A DNA stretch of 23,459 bases from Bacteroidales bacterium. Lineage in GTDB: Bacteria; Bacteroidota; Bacteroidia; Bacteroidales; UBA932. This document shows positions 16,714 to 23,459 of this stretch, piece by piece; within the stretch, counting starts at the first letter, position 1; every line of letters begins with the position of its first letter. A program made the translations under genes and the position numbers. The notes under the pieces are model-generated. The model was not told the DNA's origin. It did no database searches and saw only the letters and a list, made by a program, of their open reading frames with translations. The DNA lies in NCBI GenBank assembly GCA_004552965.1, contig SFMU01000031.1, positions 1-23,459 on the forward strand, written 5' to 3'.

Positions 16714-16741
16714 AGAGGCCAGTCCATTCGGACCAGCCTCT
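16714..16741 (-). terminator. Attenuator hairpin upstream of glnN
   Basis: On the minus strand AGAGGCTGGTCC (16741-16730) pairs with GGACTGGCCTCT (16725-16714) around a 4-nt loop, with two adjacent G-U pairs. Read from the plus strand those two become C-A mismatches, so the hairpin is suited to the minus transcript only. A T-rich stretch (TCGTTTAAAATATTTT) follows. The 5' arm contains GGCTGG (16738-16733), which can instead pair with CCAGCC in the leader ORF (16791-16786). Confidence 0.72.
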
Positions 16742-16767
16742 TGATATTTACCGATGTATCACGTTTT

Positions 16768-16878
16768 CTATCTTGTGCGACTGAAGGCTGGAGTACAGCA
16801 CACGAAAACTCGCAGAGCCTGCTGATTATTCTGCTGGTTCTGCTGATTCTGGTTATTATTATTGTACACGCTGTACAT
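16768..16878 (-). CDS. Gln/Asn-rich leader peptide (36 aa) of the glnN-gltB-gltD operon
   Basis: A small ORF reads ATG at 16878-16876 to TAG at 16770-16768, preceded by AAGAAGGAA, a good Shine-Dalgarno. The peptide starts MYSVY, continues NNNNQNQQNQQNNQQ (residues 6-20: eight Asn, seven Gln), and ends ALRVFVCCTPAFSRTR. All Gln codons are CAG; Asn is mostly AAT. The predicted transcription start is about 12 nt upstream. I infer an attenuation leader: shortage of charged tRNA-Gln or tRNA-Asn would stall the ribosome in the run and leave CCAGCC (16791-16786) free to disrupt the downstream hairpin. It matches the purF-asnB leader in the LxxF...C-terminal block and in the TGCTGTAC(T)CCAGCC nucleotide block. 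Confidence 0.8.
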   Translation of the reverse strand: MYSVYNNNNQNQQNQQNNQQALRVFVCCTPAFSRTR

Positions 16879-16896
16879 TTCCTTCTTTGTTTTCGA

Positions 16897-16927
16897 CAAA
16901 TCTAAAAAGTTGGAATTTAAAATGCAA
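16897..16927 (-). promoter_or_regulatory. Bacteroidota promoter for glnN-gltB-gltD
   Basis: On the minus strand TTG (16927-16925), 21 nt, then TAGATTTG (16904-16897), a perfect TAnnTTTG -7 box. Transcription should start near 16890, about 12 nt before the leader ATG. Confidence 0.75.
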
Positions 16928-16975
16928 GATTTTTAATTAAAAAATTTTAATAAAAACATTTCAATCCTCCCCGAT

Positions 16976-17006
16976 TTTGACAAGAGACAGGAAATGACTA
17001 ACTTCG
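16976..17006 (+). promoter_or_regulatory. Bacteroidota promoter for carB
   Basis: On the plus strand TTTG (16976-16979), 19 nt, then TAACTTCG (16999-17006), one mismatch from TAnnTTTG. The start would fall near 17013, leaving a short 5' leader of about 25 nt and no room for an attenuator. It is divergent from the glnN promoter, with about 50 bp of very AT-rich DNA between them. Confidence 0.65.
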
Positions 17007-17037
17007 TAGACCCAATCATTATTAACACCCGACAACG

Positions 17038-20000
17038 ATGACCAAACTCAGCAAAGTCCTGGTACTGGGATCAGGCGCTCTCAAGATCGGCCAGGCAGGA
17101 GAGTTCGACTACTCCGGGTCGCAGGCTCTCAAAGCTCTTCGCGAAGAAGGCATCAGTTCAGTACTCATCAACCCCAACATCGCAACGATCCAGACTTCGG
17201 AAGGCATTGCGGACAAGGTCTATTTCCTGCCCGTGACGCCTTTCTTCGTCACTGAGATCATCAAAAAGGAGCGCCCGGACGGCATCCTCCTTGCCTTCGG
17301 CGGTCAGACAGCCCTGAACTGCGGCACAGAACTCTACAGGAAAGGAATTCTTGATGAATATGGCGTCAAGGTCCTCGGAACCAGCGTCGAGGCGATAATG
17401 AACACCGAAGACAGGGACCTCTTCGTCAAGGAGCTGAACAAGGTGGACCTGAAGGTACCGGTGAGCGAAGCCTGCGAGGACATCGACAGCGCTGTAGCGG
17501 CTGCCCGGAGAATAGGCTATCCGGTCATGATCCGTTCTGCCTATGCCCTGGGAGGTCAGGGTTCCGGAGTCTGCAAGACCGAAGAAGAATTCAGGGAGAT
17601 TGCAGAATCGGCCTTCACTTTTGCTCCTCAGGTACTCGTCGAGGAGAGTCTGAAAGGGTGGAAGGAAATCGAGTTCGAGTGCATCAGGGATGCGGCTGAC
17701 CGCTGTTTCACTGTCGCCTCGATGGAGAACTTCGACCCGCTGGGAATCCACACCGGCGAGAGCATCGTTGTCGCTCCGACCTGTTCCCTCAGCGAGGCTC
17801 AGGTCAAGATGCTCCAGGATATTGCCGTCAGGTGTGTCAGACACCTTGACATCGTCGGTGAATGCAACATCCAGTACGCATTCAACGCAGAGACGGATGA
17901 CTACAGGATCATCGAGATCAATGCCCGGCTGAGCCGTTCTTCAGCCCTCGCATCCAAAGCCACAGGCTATCCGCTGGCCTTCGTCGCCGCCAAGATCGCC
18001 CTCGGCTACACCCTTGACCGGATCGGGGAGATGGGTACTCCCAATTCAGCATATTCAGCTCCGCAGCTCGACTATCTCATCTGCAAGATTCCGCGCTGGG
18101 ACCTTACGAAGTTCAACGGAGTCAGCCGCAAGATCGGTTCCAGCATGAAGTCGGTCGGCGAGATCATGTCCATCGGCCGCAGTTTCGAGGAACTCATCCA
18201 GAAGGGTCTGAGAATGATCGGACAGGGAATGCACGGCTTCGTCTGCAACGAGCACGTCAGGTTCACCAACCTAGACGAAGAGCTGGAGAACCCGACAGAC
18301 CTCAGGATTTTCGCCATCGCGCAGGCTCTTCAAGAGGGTTATCCGGTGGAAAGGATCCACGAACTGACGAAGATCGATCCTTGGTTCATAGGCAGGATGA
18401 AGAACATCGTGGACTTCCAGCATATTCTCGAGGGTTTCGACTCCCTCGAGTCCATTCCTGAAGAGACGCTCCGCAAGGCCAAGGAAATGGGCTTCTCGGA
18501 CTTCCAGATAGCGAGATGTGTCCTCAAAAACGGCGAGAACATGGAGAGACAGGTTCTCAAAGTCCGTTCAAGGAGGAAGGCCCTGGGGATCCTTCCGGCC
18601 GTGAAGAGGATCGAAACCGTTGCCAGCGAGCACCCGGACCTCACAAATTACCTCTACATGACCTACGGGGCTTCCGGACACGATGTAAACTATTACAAGA
18701 ATGACAAGTCGGTCATCGTGCTCGGCTCGGGAGCCTACCGCATCGGCAGTTCGGTCGAGTTCGACTGGTGTTCCGTGAATGCAATCCAGACAGCAAGGAA
18801 ACTCGGCTACAAGTCGATCATGATCAACTACAATCCGGAGACCGTTTCGACAGACTATGACATGTGCGACCGCCTCTACTTCGACGAGCTCAGTTTCGAA
18901 AGAGTGATGGACGTCATCGACCTTGAGAACCCGAACGGTGTGATCGTCAGCGTGGGAGGCCAGATACCGAACAACCTTGCGATGAAGCTCTACCGCCAGG
19001 GAGTCCCTGTCCTGGGCACCTCCCCTGTCAGCATCGACCGCGCGGAGAACAGGAACAAGTTCAGCGCTATGCTGGACCAGCTGGGAATCGACCAGCCTCA
19101 GTGGAGCGCCCTGACAAGCATGGAGGACGTGAAGACCTTCATCGACAAGGTCGGCTACCCGGTCCTCGTGCGCCCTTCCTACGTACTTTCAGGCGCAGCG
19201 ATGAACGTCTGCCACAACGACGAAGAACTTGTCCGCTTCCTGGACATGGCATCGGAAGTCAGCAAGGATTATCCTGTGGTCATCTCCCAGTTCATGACCG
19301 AAACCAATGAAATCGAGTTCGACGCGGTAGCCCGCAACGGCGAGATCGTCGAATACGGCATCAGCGAGCACATCGAATATGCCGGAGTCCATTCCGGGGA
19401 TGCAACGATGGTCTTCCCTGCCCAGAACATCCGCTTCGCCACCATCAGGCAGATCAAGAAGATCAGCCGCGCAATCGCCAGGGAACTCAACATCTCCGGC
19501 CCGTTCAACATCCAGTTCCTCGCGAAGGGCCGTGAGGTGAAGGTCATCGAATGCAACCTGAGGGCCTCCAGGAGTTTCCCTTTCGTGTCCAAGGTTCTCA
19601 AACGCAACTTCATCGAGACCGCGACCAAGATCATGCTCGATGCCCCTTACACAATGCCGGACAAGAGCGAATTCGACATCGACCGTATCGGAGTCAAGGC
19701 GAGCCAGTTCAGCTTCTCCCGTCTCCAGAACGCAGACCCTGTGCTGGGAGTCGACATGAGTTCCACAGGAGAGGTCGGATGCCTGGGTGACGACTACAGC
19801 GAAGCTCTCCTCAACGCGATGATTGCCACCGGTTACAAGATTCCGTCCAAGGACAAGGGCATCATGATCAGCAGCGGTGACGTCAAGGAGAAAGTGGCGC
19901 TTCTGGACGGTGTTAGGCTTCTGAAGAATGCCGGCTACACAATCTACGGGACCTGCGGGACAGCTGCTTTCCTGAATGCGAACGGAGTCGAAGCGATCCC

Positions 20001-20262
20001 AGTCGACTGGCCGGACGAGAACAATCCGGACAACGGGAATGTCATCAGGATGATTGCCGACCACATGTTCGACCTGATCATCAACATCCCGAAGAACAGG
20101 ACCAAGAGGGAACTCACCAACGGCTACCACATCAGGCGGGCTGCCATCGACCACAACATTCCTCTGATCACAAACTCCCGTCTGGCCTCCGCATTCATGG
20201 ATGCCATAACCGAGAAGTCACTTGCCGACATCAAGATAAAGAGCTGGCAGGAGTACGAATAG
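17038..20262 (+). CDS. carB: Carbamoyl-phosphate synthase large subunit, CAD-like clade
   Basis: Makes carbamoyl phosphate from bicarbonate, two ATP and ammonia from the glutaminase subunit, feeding pyrimidine and arginine synthesis. The 1074 residues match the bacterial length and the two duplicated halves: the first opens GSGALKIGQAGEFDYSG (11-27), the second GSGAYRIGSSVEFDW (563-577). Each has its own carboxyphosphate or carbamate ATP-grasp. A C-terminal MGS-like allosteric domain spans about 939-1074 (IYGTCGTAAFL). The N-terminal motif and the second-half text (NPETVSTDYDMCDRLYFDE, RPSYVLSGAAMNV) read like the animal CAD CPSase as I remember it, not like E. coli CarB (IVIGQACEFDYSG). No carA is adjacent, so the glutaminase must be encoded elsewhere. 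It is transcribed divergently from glnN. Confidence 0.96.
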   Translation: MTKLSKVLVLGSGALKIGQAGEFDYSGSQALKALREEGISSVLINPNIATIQTSEGIADKVYFLPVTPFFVTEIIKKERPDGILLAFGGQTALNCGTELYRKGILDEYGVKVLGTSVEAIMNTEDRDLFVKELNKVDLKVPVSEACEDIDSAVAAARRIGYPVMIRSAYALGGQGSGVCKTEEEFREIAESAFTFAPQVLVEESLKGWKEIEFECIRDAADRCFTVASMENFDPLGIHTGESIVVAPTCSLSEAQVKMLQDIAVRCVRHLDIVGECNIQYAFNAETDDYRIIEINARLSRSSALASKATGYPLAFVAAKIALGYTLDRIGEMGTPNSAYSAPQLDYLICKIPRWDLTKFNGVSRKIGSSMKSVGEIMSIGRSFEELIQKGLRMIGQGMHGFVCNEHVRFTNLDEELENPTDLRIFAIAQALQEGYPVERIHELTKIDPWFIGRMKNIVDFQHILEGFDSLESIPEETLRKAKEMGFSDFQIARCVLKNGENMERQVLKVRSRRKALGILPAVKRIETVASEHPDLTNYLYMTYGASGHDVNYYKNDKSVIVLGSGAYRIGSSVEFDWCSVNAIQTARKLGYKSIMINYNPETVSTDYDMCDRLYFDELSFERVMDVIDLENPNGVIVSVGGQIPNNLAMKLYRQGVPVLGTSPVSIDRAENRNKFSAMLDQLGIDQPQWSALTSMEDVKTFIDKVGYPVLVRPSYVLSGAAMNVCHNDEELVRFLDMASEVSKDYPVVISQFMTETNEIEFDAVARNGEIVEYGISEHIEYAGVHSGDATMVFPAQNIRFATIRQIKKISRAIARELNISGPFNIQFLAKGREVKVIECNLRASRSFPFVSKVLKRNFIETATKIMLDAPYTMPDKSEFDIDRIGVKASQFSFSRLQNADPVLGVDMSSTGEVGCLGDDYSEALLNAMIATGYKIPSKDKGIMISSGDVKEKVALLDGVRLLKNAGYTIYGTCGTAAFLNANGVEAIPVDWPDENNPDNGNVIRMIADHMFDLIINIPKNRTKRELTNGYHIRRAAIDHNIPLITNSRLASAFMDAITEKSLADIKIKSWQEYE

Positions 20263-20271
20263 ATGGTCCGA

Positions 20272-20296
20272 ACCCGTCCGTGGTCTACGGGCGGGT
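20272..20296. terminator. Hairpin between convergent carB and proA
   Basis: ACCCGTCCGT (20272-20281) pairs with ACGGGCGGGT (20287-20296) around a 5-nt loop, with one G-T pair. It begins 9 nt after the carB stop and overlaps the end of proA. It lies where two convergent genes meet, so it may stop both, although neither side has a clear T-run. Confidence 0.55.
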
Positions 20297-21529
20297 CTGG
20301 CCGTCGCCTCTGATGAGCCATTTGTAGGTGGTCATCTCCTCAAGTCCCATAGGTCCTCTGGCTCCGAGTTTCTGGGTACTGATTCCTATCTCGGCACCGA
20401 GTCCGAACTGTGCCCCATCGGTAAAACTGGTCGGGGCATTCACATATACGCAGGCCGCATCCACTTCTCTCTGGAAGAAAGCGGCAGCATCGGGATTTTC
20501 GGTGACAATGGCCTCGCTGTGGCCGGAGCCATATTCAGAAATATGCTCCACCGCCTCCTGCAGGCTGTCCACCGTACGGATCGACATAGTCATCGAAAGG
20601 AACTCCTTCCCGAAGGATTCGGCATCCGCATGGCGCAGCAGAACGGAAGGATAGGACCCCTCAAGCGCGGAATATGCCCGCGGATCGGCATAGATCAGCA
20701 CGCCCTTCGCCCCAAGTCCGGAGCAGATCGAGCCCAGGTCTCCAAGCCTTGCCGAATGGATGAGCAGGCAGTCAAGGGCATTGCACACGCTGACCCTCCT
20801 CGTCTTGGCATTGACAACGATGTCAGACCCCTTCTTGAGATCTGCATCCTTGTCGAAATAGGTATTCACCACACCGGCTCCGGTCTCTATGCAAGGCACC
20901 TTGGCATTGTCCCTGACAAAATCGATGAGCCTGCGGCTCCCGCGTGGAATCAGCACATCCACATAGCCCACGGCAGCGAGAAGCTCCCCTGCGGCCTCAT
21001 GGGTAGATGGGAGCAGGTTGACGGCATCCGGAGTCACGCCTTTGGAGATCAGAACCTTACGGATCAATGCCGTGATAGCCAGATTGGAATTCTCCGCATC
21101 ACGTCCGCCCTTGAGCATACAGACATTGCCGCTCTTGAAACAAAGCGAGAACACATCGAAGGTCACATTCGGGCGAGCCTCATAAATGACTCCGATCACC
21201 CCGAAAGGGACGCTCACCCTCTTTATTTCCAAGCCGTTCGGCCTGGTGCAGCGGGAAAGGACACGTCCGAGCGGAGAAGGAAGCGAGGCCACATTGCGGA
21301 TGTCGGATGCAATCGCCTCCAGCCTCCCGGGAGTCAGAAGAAGACGGTCTCTGAGTGGATTTCCCTCCTCCATCCTGTCGCAGTCCATCCTGTTGGCTGA
21401 CAGGATTGCCTCCGCATCCGGAGCGATTGCATCGGCGAGCGCAAGGAGAATCTCATTCCGCTTTGCGTCAGAAAGTCTTGCCACCTCAGGACGGGCGGCC
21501 CTGGCATCTTTGAATATCTGTGAAATCAT
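20285..21529 (-). CDS. proA: Gamma-glutamyl phosphate reductase (glutamate-5-semialdehyde dehydrogenase)
   Basis: Reduces gamma-glutamyl phosphate with NADPH to glutamate semialdehyde, the second step of proline synthesis. The 414-residue protein is full length for the family. It shows the aldehyde-dehydrogenase-fold text VSVPFGVIGVIYEARPNVT (105-123), LKGGRDAENSN, the catalytic Cys249 in RRVSVCNALD, and the C-terminal GLGAEIGISTQKLGARGPMGLEEMT region typical of ProA. Its ATG starts 2 bp after the proB stop, so the two are translationally close and may form the known kinase-reductase pair. It is the last gene of the proC-proB-proA operon and converges on carB. Confidence 0.97.
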   Translation of the reverse strand: MISQIFKDARAARPEVARLSDAKRNEILLALADAIAPDAEAILSANRMDCDRMEEGNPLRDRLLLTPGRLEAIASDIRNVASLPSPLGRVLSRCTRPNGLEIKRVSVPFGVIGVIYEARPNVTFDVFSLCFKSGNVCMLKGGRDAENSNLAITALIRKVLISKGVTPDAVNLLPSTHEAAGELLAAVGYVDVLIPRGSRRLIDFVRDNAKVPCIETGAGVVNTYFDKDADLKKGSDIVVNAKTRRVSVCNALDCLLIHSARLGDLGSICSGLGAKGVLIYADPRAYSALEGSYPSVLLRHADAESFGKEFLSMTMSIRTVDSLQEAVEHISEYGSGHSEAIVTENPDAAAFFQREVDAACVYVNAPTSFTDGAQFGLGAEIGISTQKLGARGPMGLEEMTTYKWLIRGDGQTRP

Positions 21530-21531
21530 CG

Positions 21532-22608
21532 TTACTGTTCAATATAAAGATAGTCATAGTGGACGAGAGGCTTCATTCCATGGGCACCGATGTGCGCGGC
21601 AACCTCTTCACTTGAATATGCCGATTTCCCGCAGGCTATCTGCCTGCCGTCGGGTCCGAGGATCCGGACGATGTCCCCTTCCTCGAAATCCCCTTCCACG
21701 GATGTGACTCCGACAAGCAGGAGACTGGCCGCTTCATTGCCCATGAGGGCGGCAACAGCATCACGGTTGACTGTGACTGCCCCCTTGGCGAACCCGTCGC
21801 TGTGGGCAATCCATTTCTTGACACTGGAAACCTCCTGCGGCGAAGGGACGAATTCCGTGTGGACCGTGGATTCGGGCCTGTCGAAAAGGTCCACGAGGAC
21901 ATTGTCCCTCTTGCCGTTGGCTATGATGACCCGGATGCCTTCCTGAGCCACTTTCTGGGCTATCGAAGTCTTGGTCAGCATGCCTCCCCTGCCGAAAGAA
22001 CTCTTTCCGGCCTGAATGAAAGAGGAGAGGTCGGTGTCGGCTCCGACCTTGCGGATTACTTCTGAAGCCGGATCGGAAGGAGCGCCGTTGTAGATTCCGT
22101 CGATGTTGCTGAGTATCACCAGAGCCTCGGCATCCATCATCGAAGCGACGAGGCCGGAGAGTTCATCGTTGTCCGTGAACATGAGCTCGGTGACGCTGAT
22201 GGTATCGTTCTCGTTGACGACAGGAACGACACCGTTGGCCAGCATGACCTCCATGCAGTTGCGCTGATTGAGGTACTCCTTTCTGGTGGAAAAACTCTCC
22301 TTCATAGTCAGGACCTGCCCGATCGGGACTCCATATTCACGGAAAAGATTGTGGTAGATGTTTATCAGCCGTACCTGACCGACGGCCGAGTAAAGCTGCC
22401 TCTGCCTGACGGAATCGAGTCTCGGATCTCCCTTGAGCAGACTTCTGCCGCAGGCTACAGCGCCGCTGGTCACGAGTATCACTTCATATTCCCTGTTCCT
22501 CAGGGCAACAACCTGGTCCACAAGAGATGACATCCTTGTCTGGTCCAGGGTACCATTATCCCTGGACAGGACATTGCTGCCTATCTTCACTACTATTCTT
22601 CCTTTCAT
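21532..22608 (-). CDS. proB: Glutamate 5-kinase with C-terminal PUA domain
   Basis: Phosphorylates glutamate to gamma-glutamyl phosphate, the first and usually proline-inhibited step of proline synthesis. An amino-acid-kinase domain (about 1-250; RIVVKIGSNVLS, ILVTSGAVACGR, VVPVVNENDTIS, SSFGRGGMLTK) is followed by a PUA domain (about 270-350). I chose the ATG at 22608, giving 358 residues: it overlaps the proC stop as TGATG and has AGGAGGG 5 nt upstream. A GTG at 22611 would add one residue but lies only 2 nt from that site. The overlap suggests translational coupling to proC. Confidence 0.95.
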   Translation of the reverse strand: MKGRIVVKIGSNVLSRDNGTLDQTRMSSLVDQVVALRNREYEVILVTSGAVACGRSLLKGDPRLDSVRQRQLYSAVGQVRLINIYHNLFREYGVPIGQVLTMKESFSTRKEYLNQRNCMEVMLANGVVPVVNENDTISVTELMFTDNDELSGLVASMMDAEALVILSNIDGIYNGAPSDPASEVIRKVGADTDLSSFIQAGKSSFGRGGMLTKTSIAQKVAQEGIRVIIANGKRDNVLVDLFDRPESTVHTEFVPSPQEVSSVKKWIAHSDGFAKGAVTVNRDAVAALMGNEAASLLLVGVTSVEGDFEEGDIVRILGPDGRQIACGKSAYSSEEVAAHIGAHGMKPLVHYDYLYIEQ

Positions 22609-23390
22609 CACTTCCCTCCTTTGAGACCCTGGATGACTGCATTGGTGAAACCAGCCTTCTCCATTGCGTTAAGACCACGGATCGTGAGTCCTCCCGGAGT
22701 TGTGACCTTGTCGATTTCCTGCTCCGGATGGGTTCCGTGGGCTTCCAGAAGAGCGGCGGCCCCCTTGACGGTCTGGGAGACGATCTTCACGGCATCCCGG
22801 GCATAGAAGCCCAGTTCCACTCCCCCTTCGGAAGCGGCCCTGATGTACCTCAGGGCATAGGCGATGCCGCAGGAAGCGAGGGCCGTGCCAGGCATGAGCT
22901 GATTGAAAGGGACCTTCATCACCGACCCCGTGCCTTCGAAGACAGAGGCAACCTCATCCTCCTGTTCGGGAGTAGCTGTCACACGGCTGACGAAAGTCAT
23001 GCTCTGGCAAACCTCGATCGCCGTATTGGGGATTGAATATGTCAACGCAGGCTTCTGGCCATCCTTTTCGAGAAAGCCCAGGAGGTCTTCCGGAGAGACC
23101 CCAGGAGCGAAAGAGACAATCTGCTGCCTCGAACAGTCGAGAAGAGGCCTGATCTCGGAACAGACCTCAGGGACAATCCAAGGCTTTACGGCAATTACCA
23201 CCATGTCGGCATCCTTGACAGCCTCGACATTGTCGAGGGATGTCCTGATGCCATATTCGGAGAAACGCGCGAGGGTGGTTGCGTGCCGCGCAGTGACCGT
23301 GATGCAGGATGCGGGGATCTTTCCTGCCCTGGCGATGCCGATGGCGGCTGCTCCGCCCATATTCCCGGCACCGATGATTGTTATGTTCAT
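22608..23390 (-). CDS. proC: Pyrroline-5-carboxylate reductase
   Basis: Reduces pyrroline-5-carboxylate to proline with NAD(P)H, the final step. The 260-residue protein has the usual length. It shows the N-terminal Rossmann motif IIGAGNMGGA (5-14), VVIAVKP (64-70), and the C-terminal P5CR dimerisation region with KVTTPGGLTIRGLNAME, which matches the family signature. It precedes proB with a 1-nt overlap and follows a partial upstream ORF by 6 bp, so the operon probably begins outside the window. No clear Shine-Dalgarno precedes the ATG. Confidence 0.96.
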   Translation of the reverse strand: MNITIIGAGNMGGAAAIGIARAGKIPASCITVTARHATTLARFSEYGIRTSLDNVEAVKDADMVVIAVKPWIVPEVCSEIRPLLDCSRQQIVSFAPGVSPEDLLGFLEKDGQKPALTYSIPNTAIEVCQSMTFVSRVTATPEQEDEVASVFEGTGSVMKVPFNQLMPGTALASCGIAYALRYIRAASEGGVELGFYARDAVKIVSQTVKGAAALLEAHGTHPEQEIDKVTTPGGLTIRGLNAMEKAGFTNAVIQGLKGGK

Positions 23391-23396
23391 TTTATA

Positions 23397-23459
23397 TCAA
23401 GTTATGTAGTTTTCAATTTCCGCAAGCCGCAGTTCCGCAGATCCGGCGGCTTTCAAAGC
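23397..23459 (-). CDS. 3' end of an unidentified gene upstream of proC (partial)
   Basis: An open frame enters from the right edge and ends with TGA at 23399-23397. The 20 visible residues end ELRLAEIENYIT and use the same codon style as the neighbours. Only 6 bp separate it from the proC ATG, which fits an operon. It is too short to identify. Arginine- or proline-pathway genes are common neighbours of proC in Bacteroidota, but that is only a guess. Confidence 0.5.
   Translation of the reverse strand, partial: ALKAAGSAELRLAEIENYIT

Noticed and set aside
19189..20154. 321-residue minus-strand ORF antisense to carB
   Set aside because: Shadow of carB, with composition typical of an opposite-frame translation.

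Overview
The window looks like chromosomal DNA of a Bacteroidota bacterium, most likely Bacteroidales. GC content is moderate (roughly 55% by eye). Promoters match the Bacteroides form TTTG/TTG, 19-21 nt, TAnnTTTG. The type III glutamine synthetase is of the 729-residue Bacteroides kind, and most starts lack a strong Shine-Dalgarno. I cannot assign a genus.

Nearly every gene makes or spends glutamine or glutamate. From left to right: a degenerate tandem-repeat array of about 690 bp with no credible gene (within 1-933); a minus-strand operon of three glutamine amidotransferases (PurF-like, asnB, pyrG; 6102 down to 934); a secreted GH20 beta-hexosaminidase (8235-6631, minus); a minus-strand ammonium-assimilation operon glnN-gltB-gltD (16646 down to 8569); a divergent plus-strand carB (17038-20262); and a minus-strand proC-proB-proA operon (23390 down to 20285), preceded by the last 20 codons of an unidentified gene. 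GlnN and GltBD form the GS-GOGAT cycle, the amidotransferases and CarB spend glutamine on asparagine, CTP, a PRPP-linked product and carbamoyl phosphate, and ProBAC turns glutamate into proline. No carA is present.

The most interesting signal is in the two intergenic regions before the minus-strand operons. Each holds a perfect TAnnTTTG promoter, a tiny ORF of 34 or 36 codons packed with Asn/Gln codons, and a strong hairpin before the first structural gene. The purF-asnB-pyrG leader is almost pure Asn (NNNNNNNQNLNN), and the glnN-gltBD leader mixes Gln and Asn (NNNNQNQQNQQNNQQ). Both share a block near the peptide C-terminus that exposes CCAGCC in the loop of a short hairpin whose closing base pair covaries (C-G versus U-A). 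CCAGCC can pair with the GGCTGG in the 5' arm of the downstream terminator hairpin. This is the layout of a leader-peptide transcription attenuator that reads Asn-tRNA and Gln-tRNA charging, and the two copies look paralogous.

Other items: the hexamer GAATAT occurs about 50 times on both strands, in all codon phases and between genes, several-fold above composition expectation; a 72-bp (24-codon) tandem array lies at the left end; and CarB resembles the eukaryotic CAD clade more than E. coli CarB.
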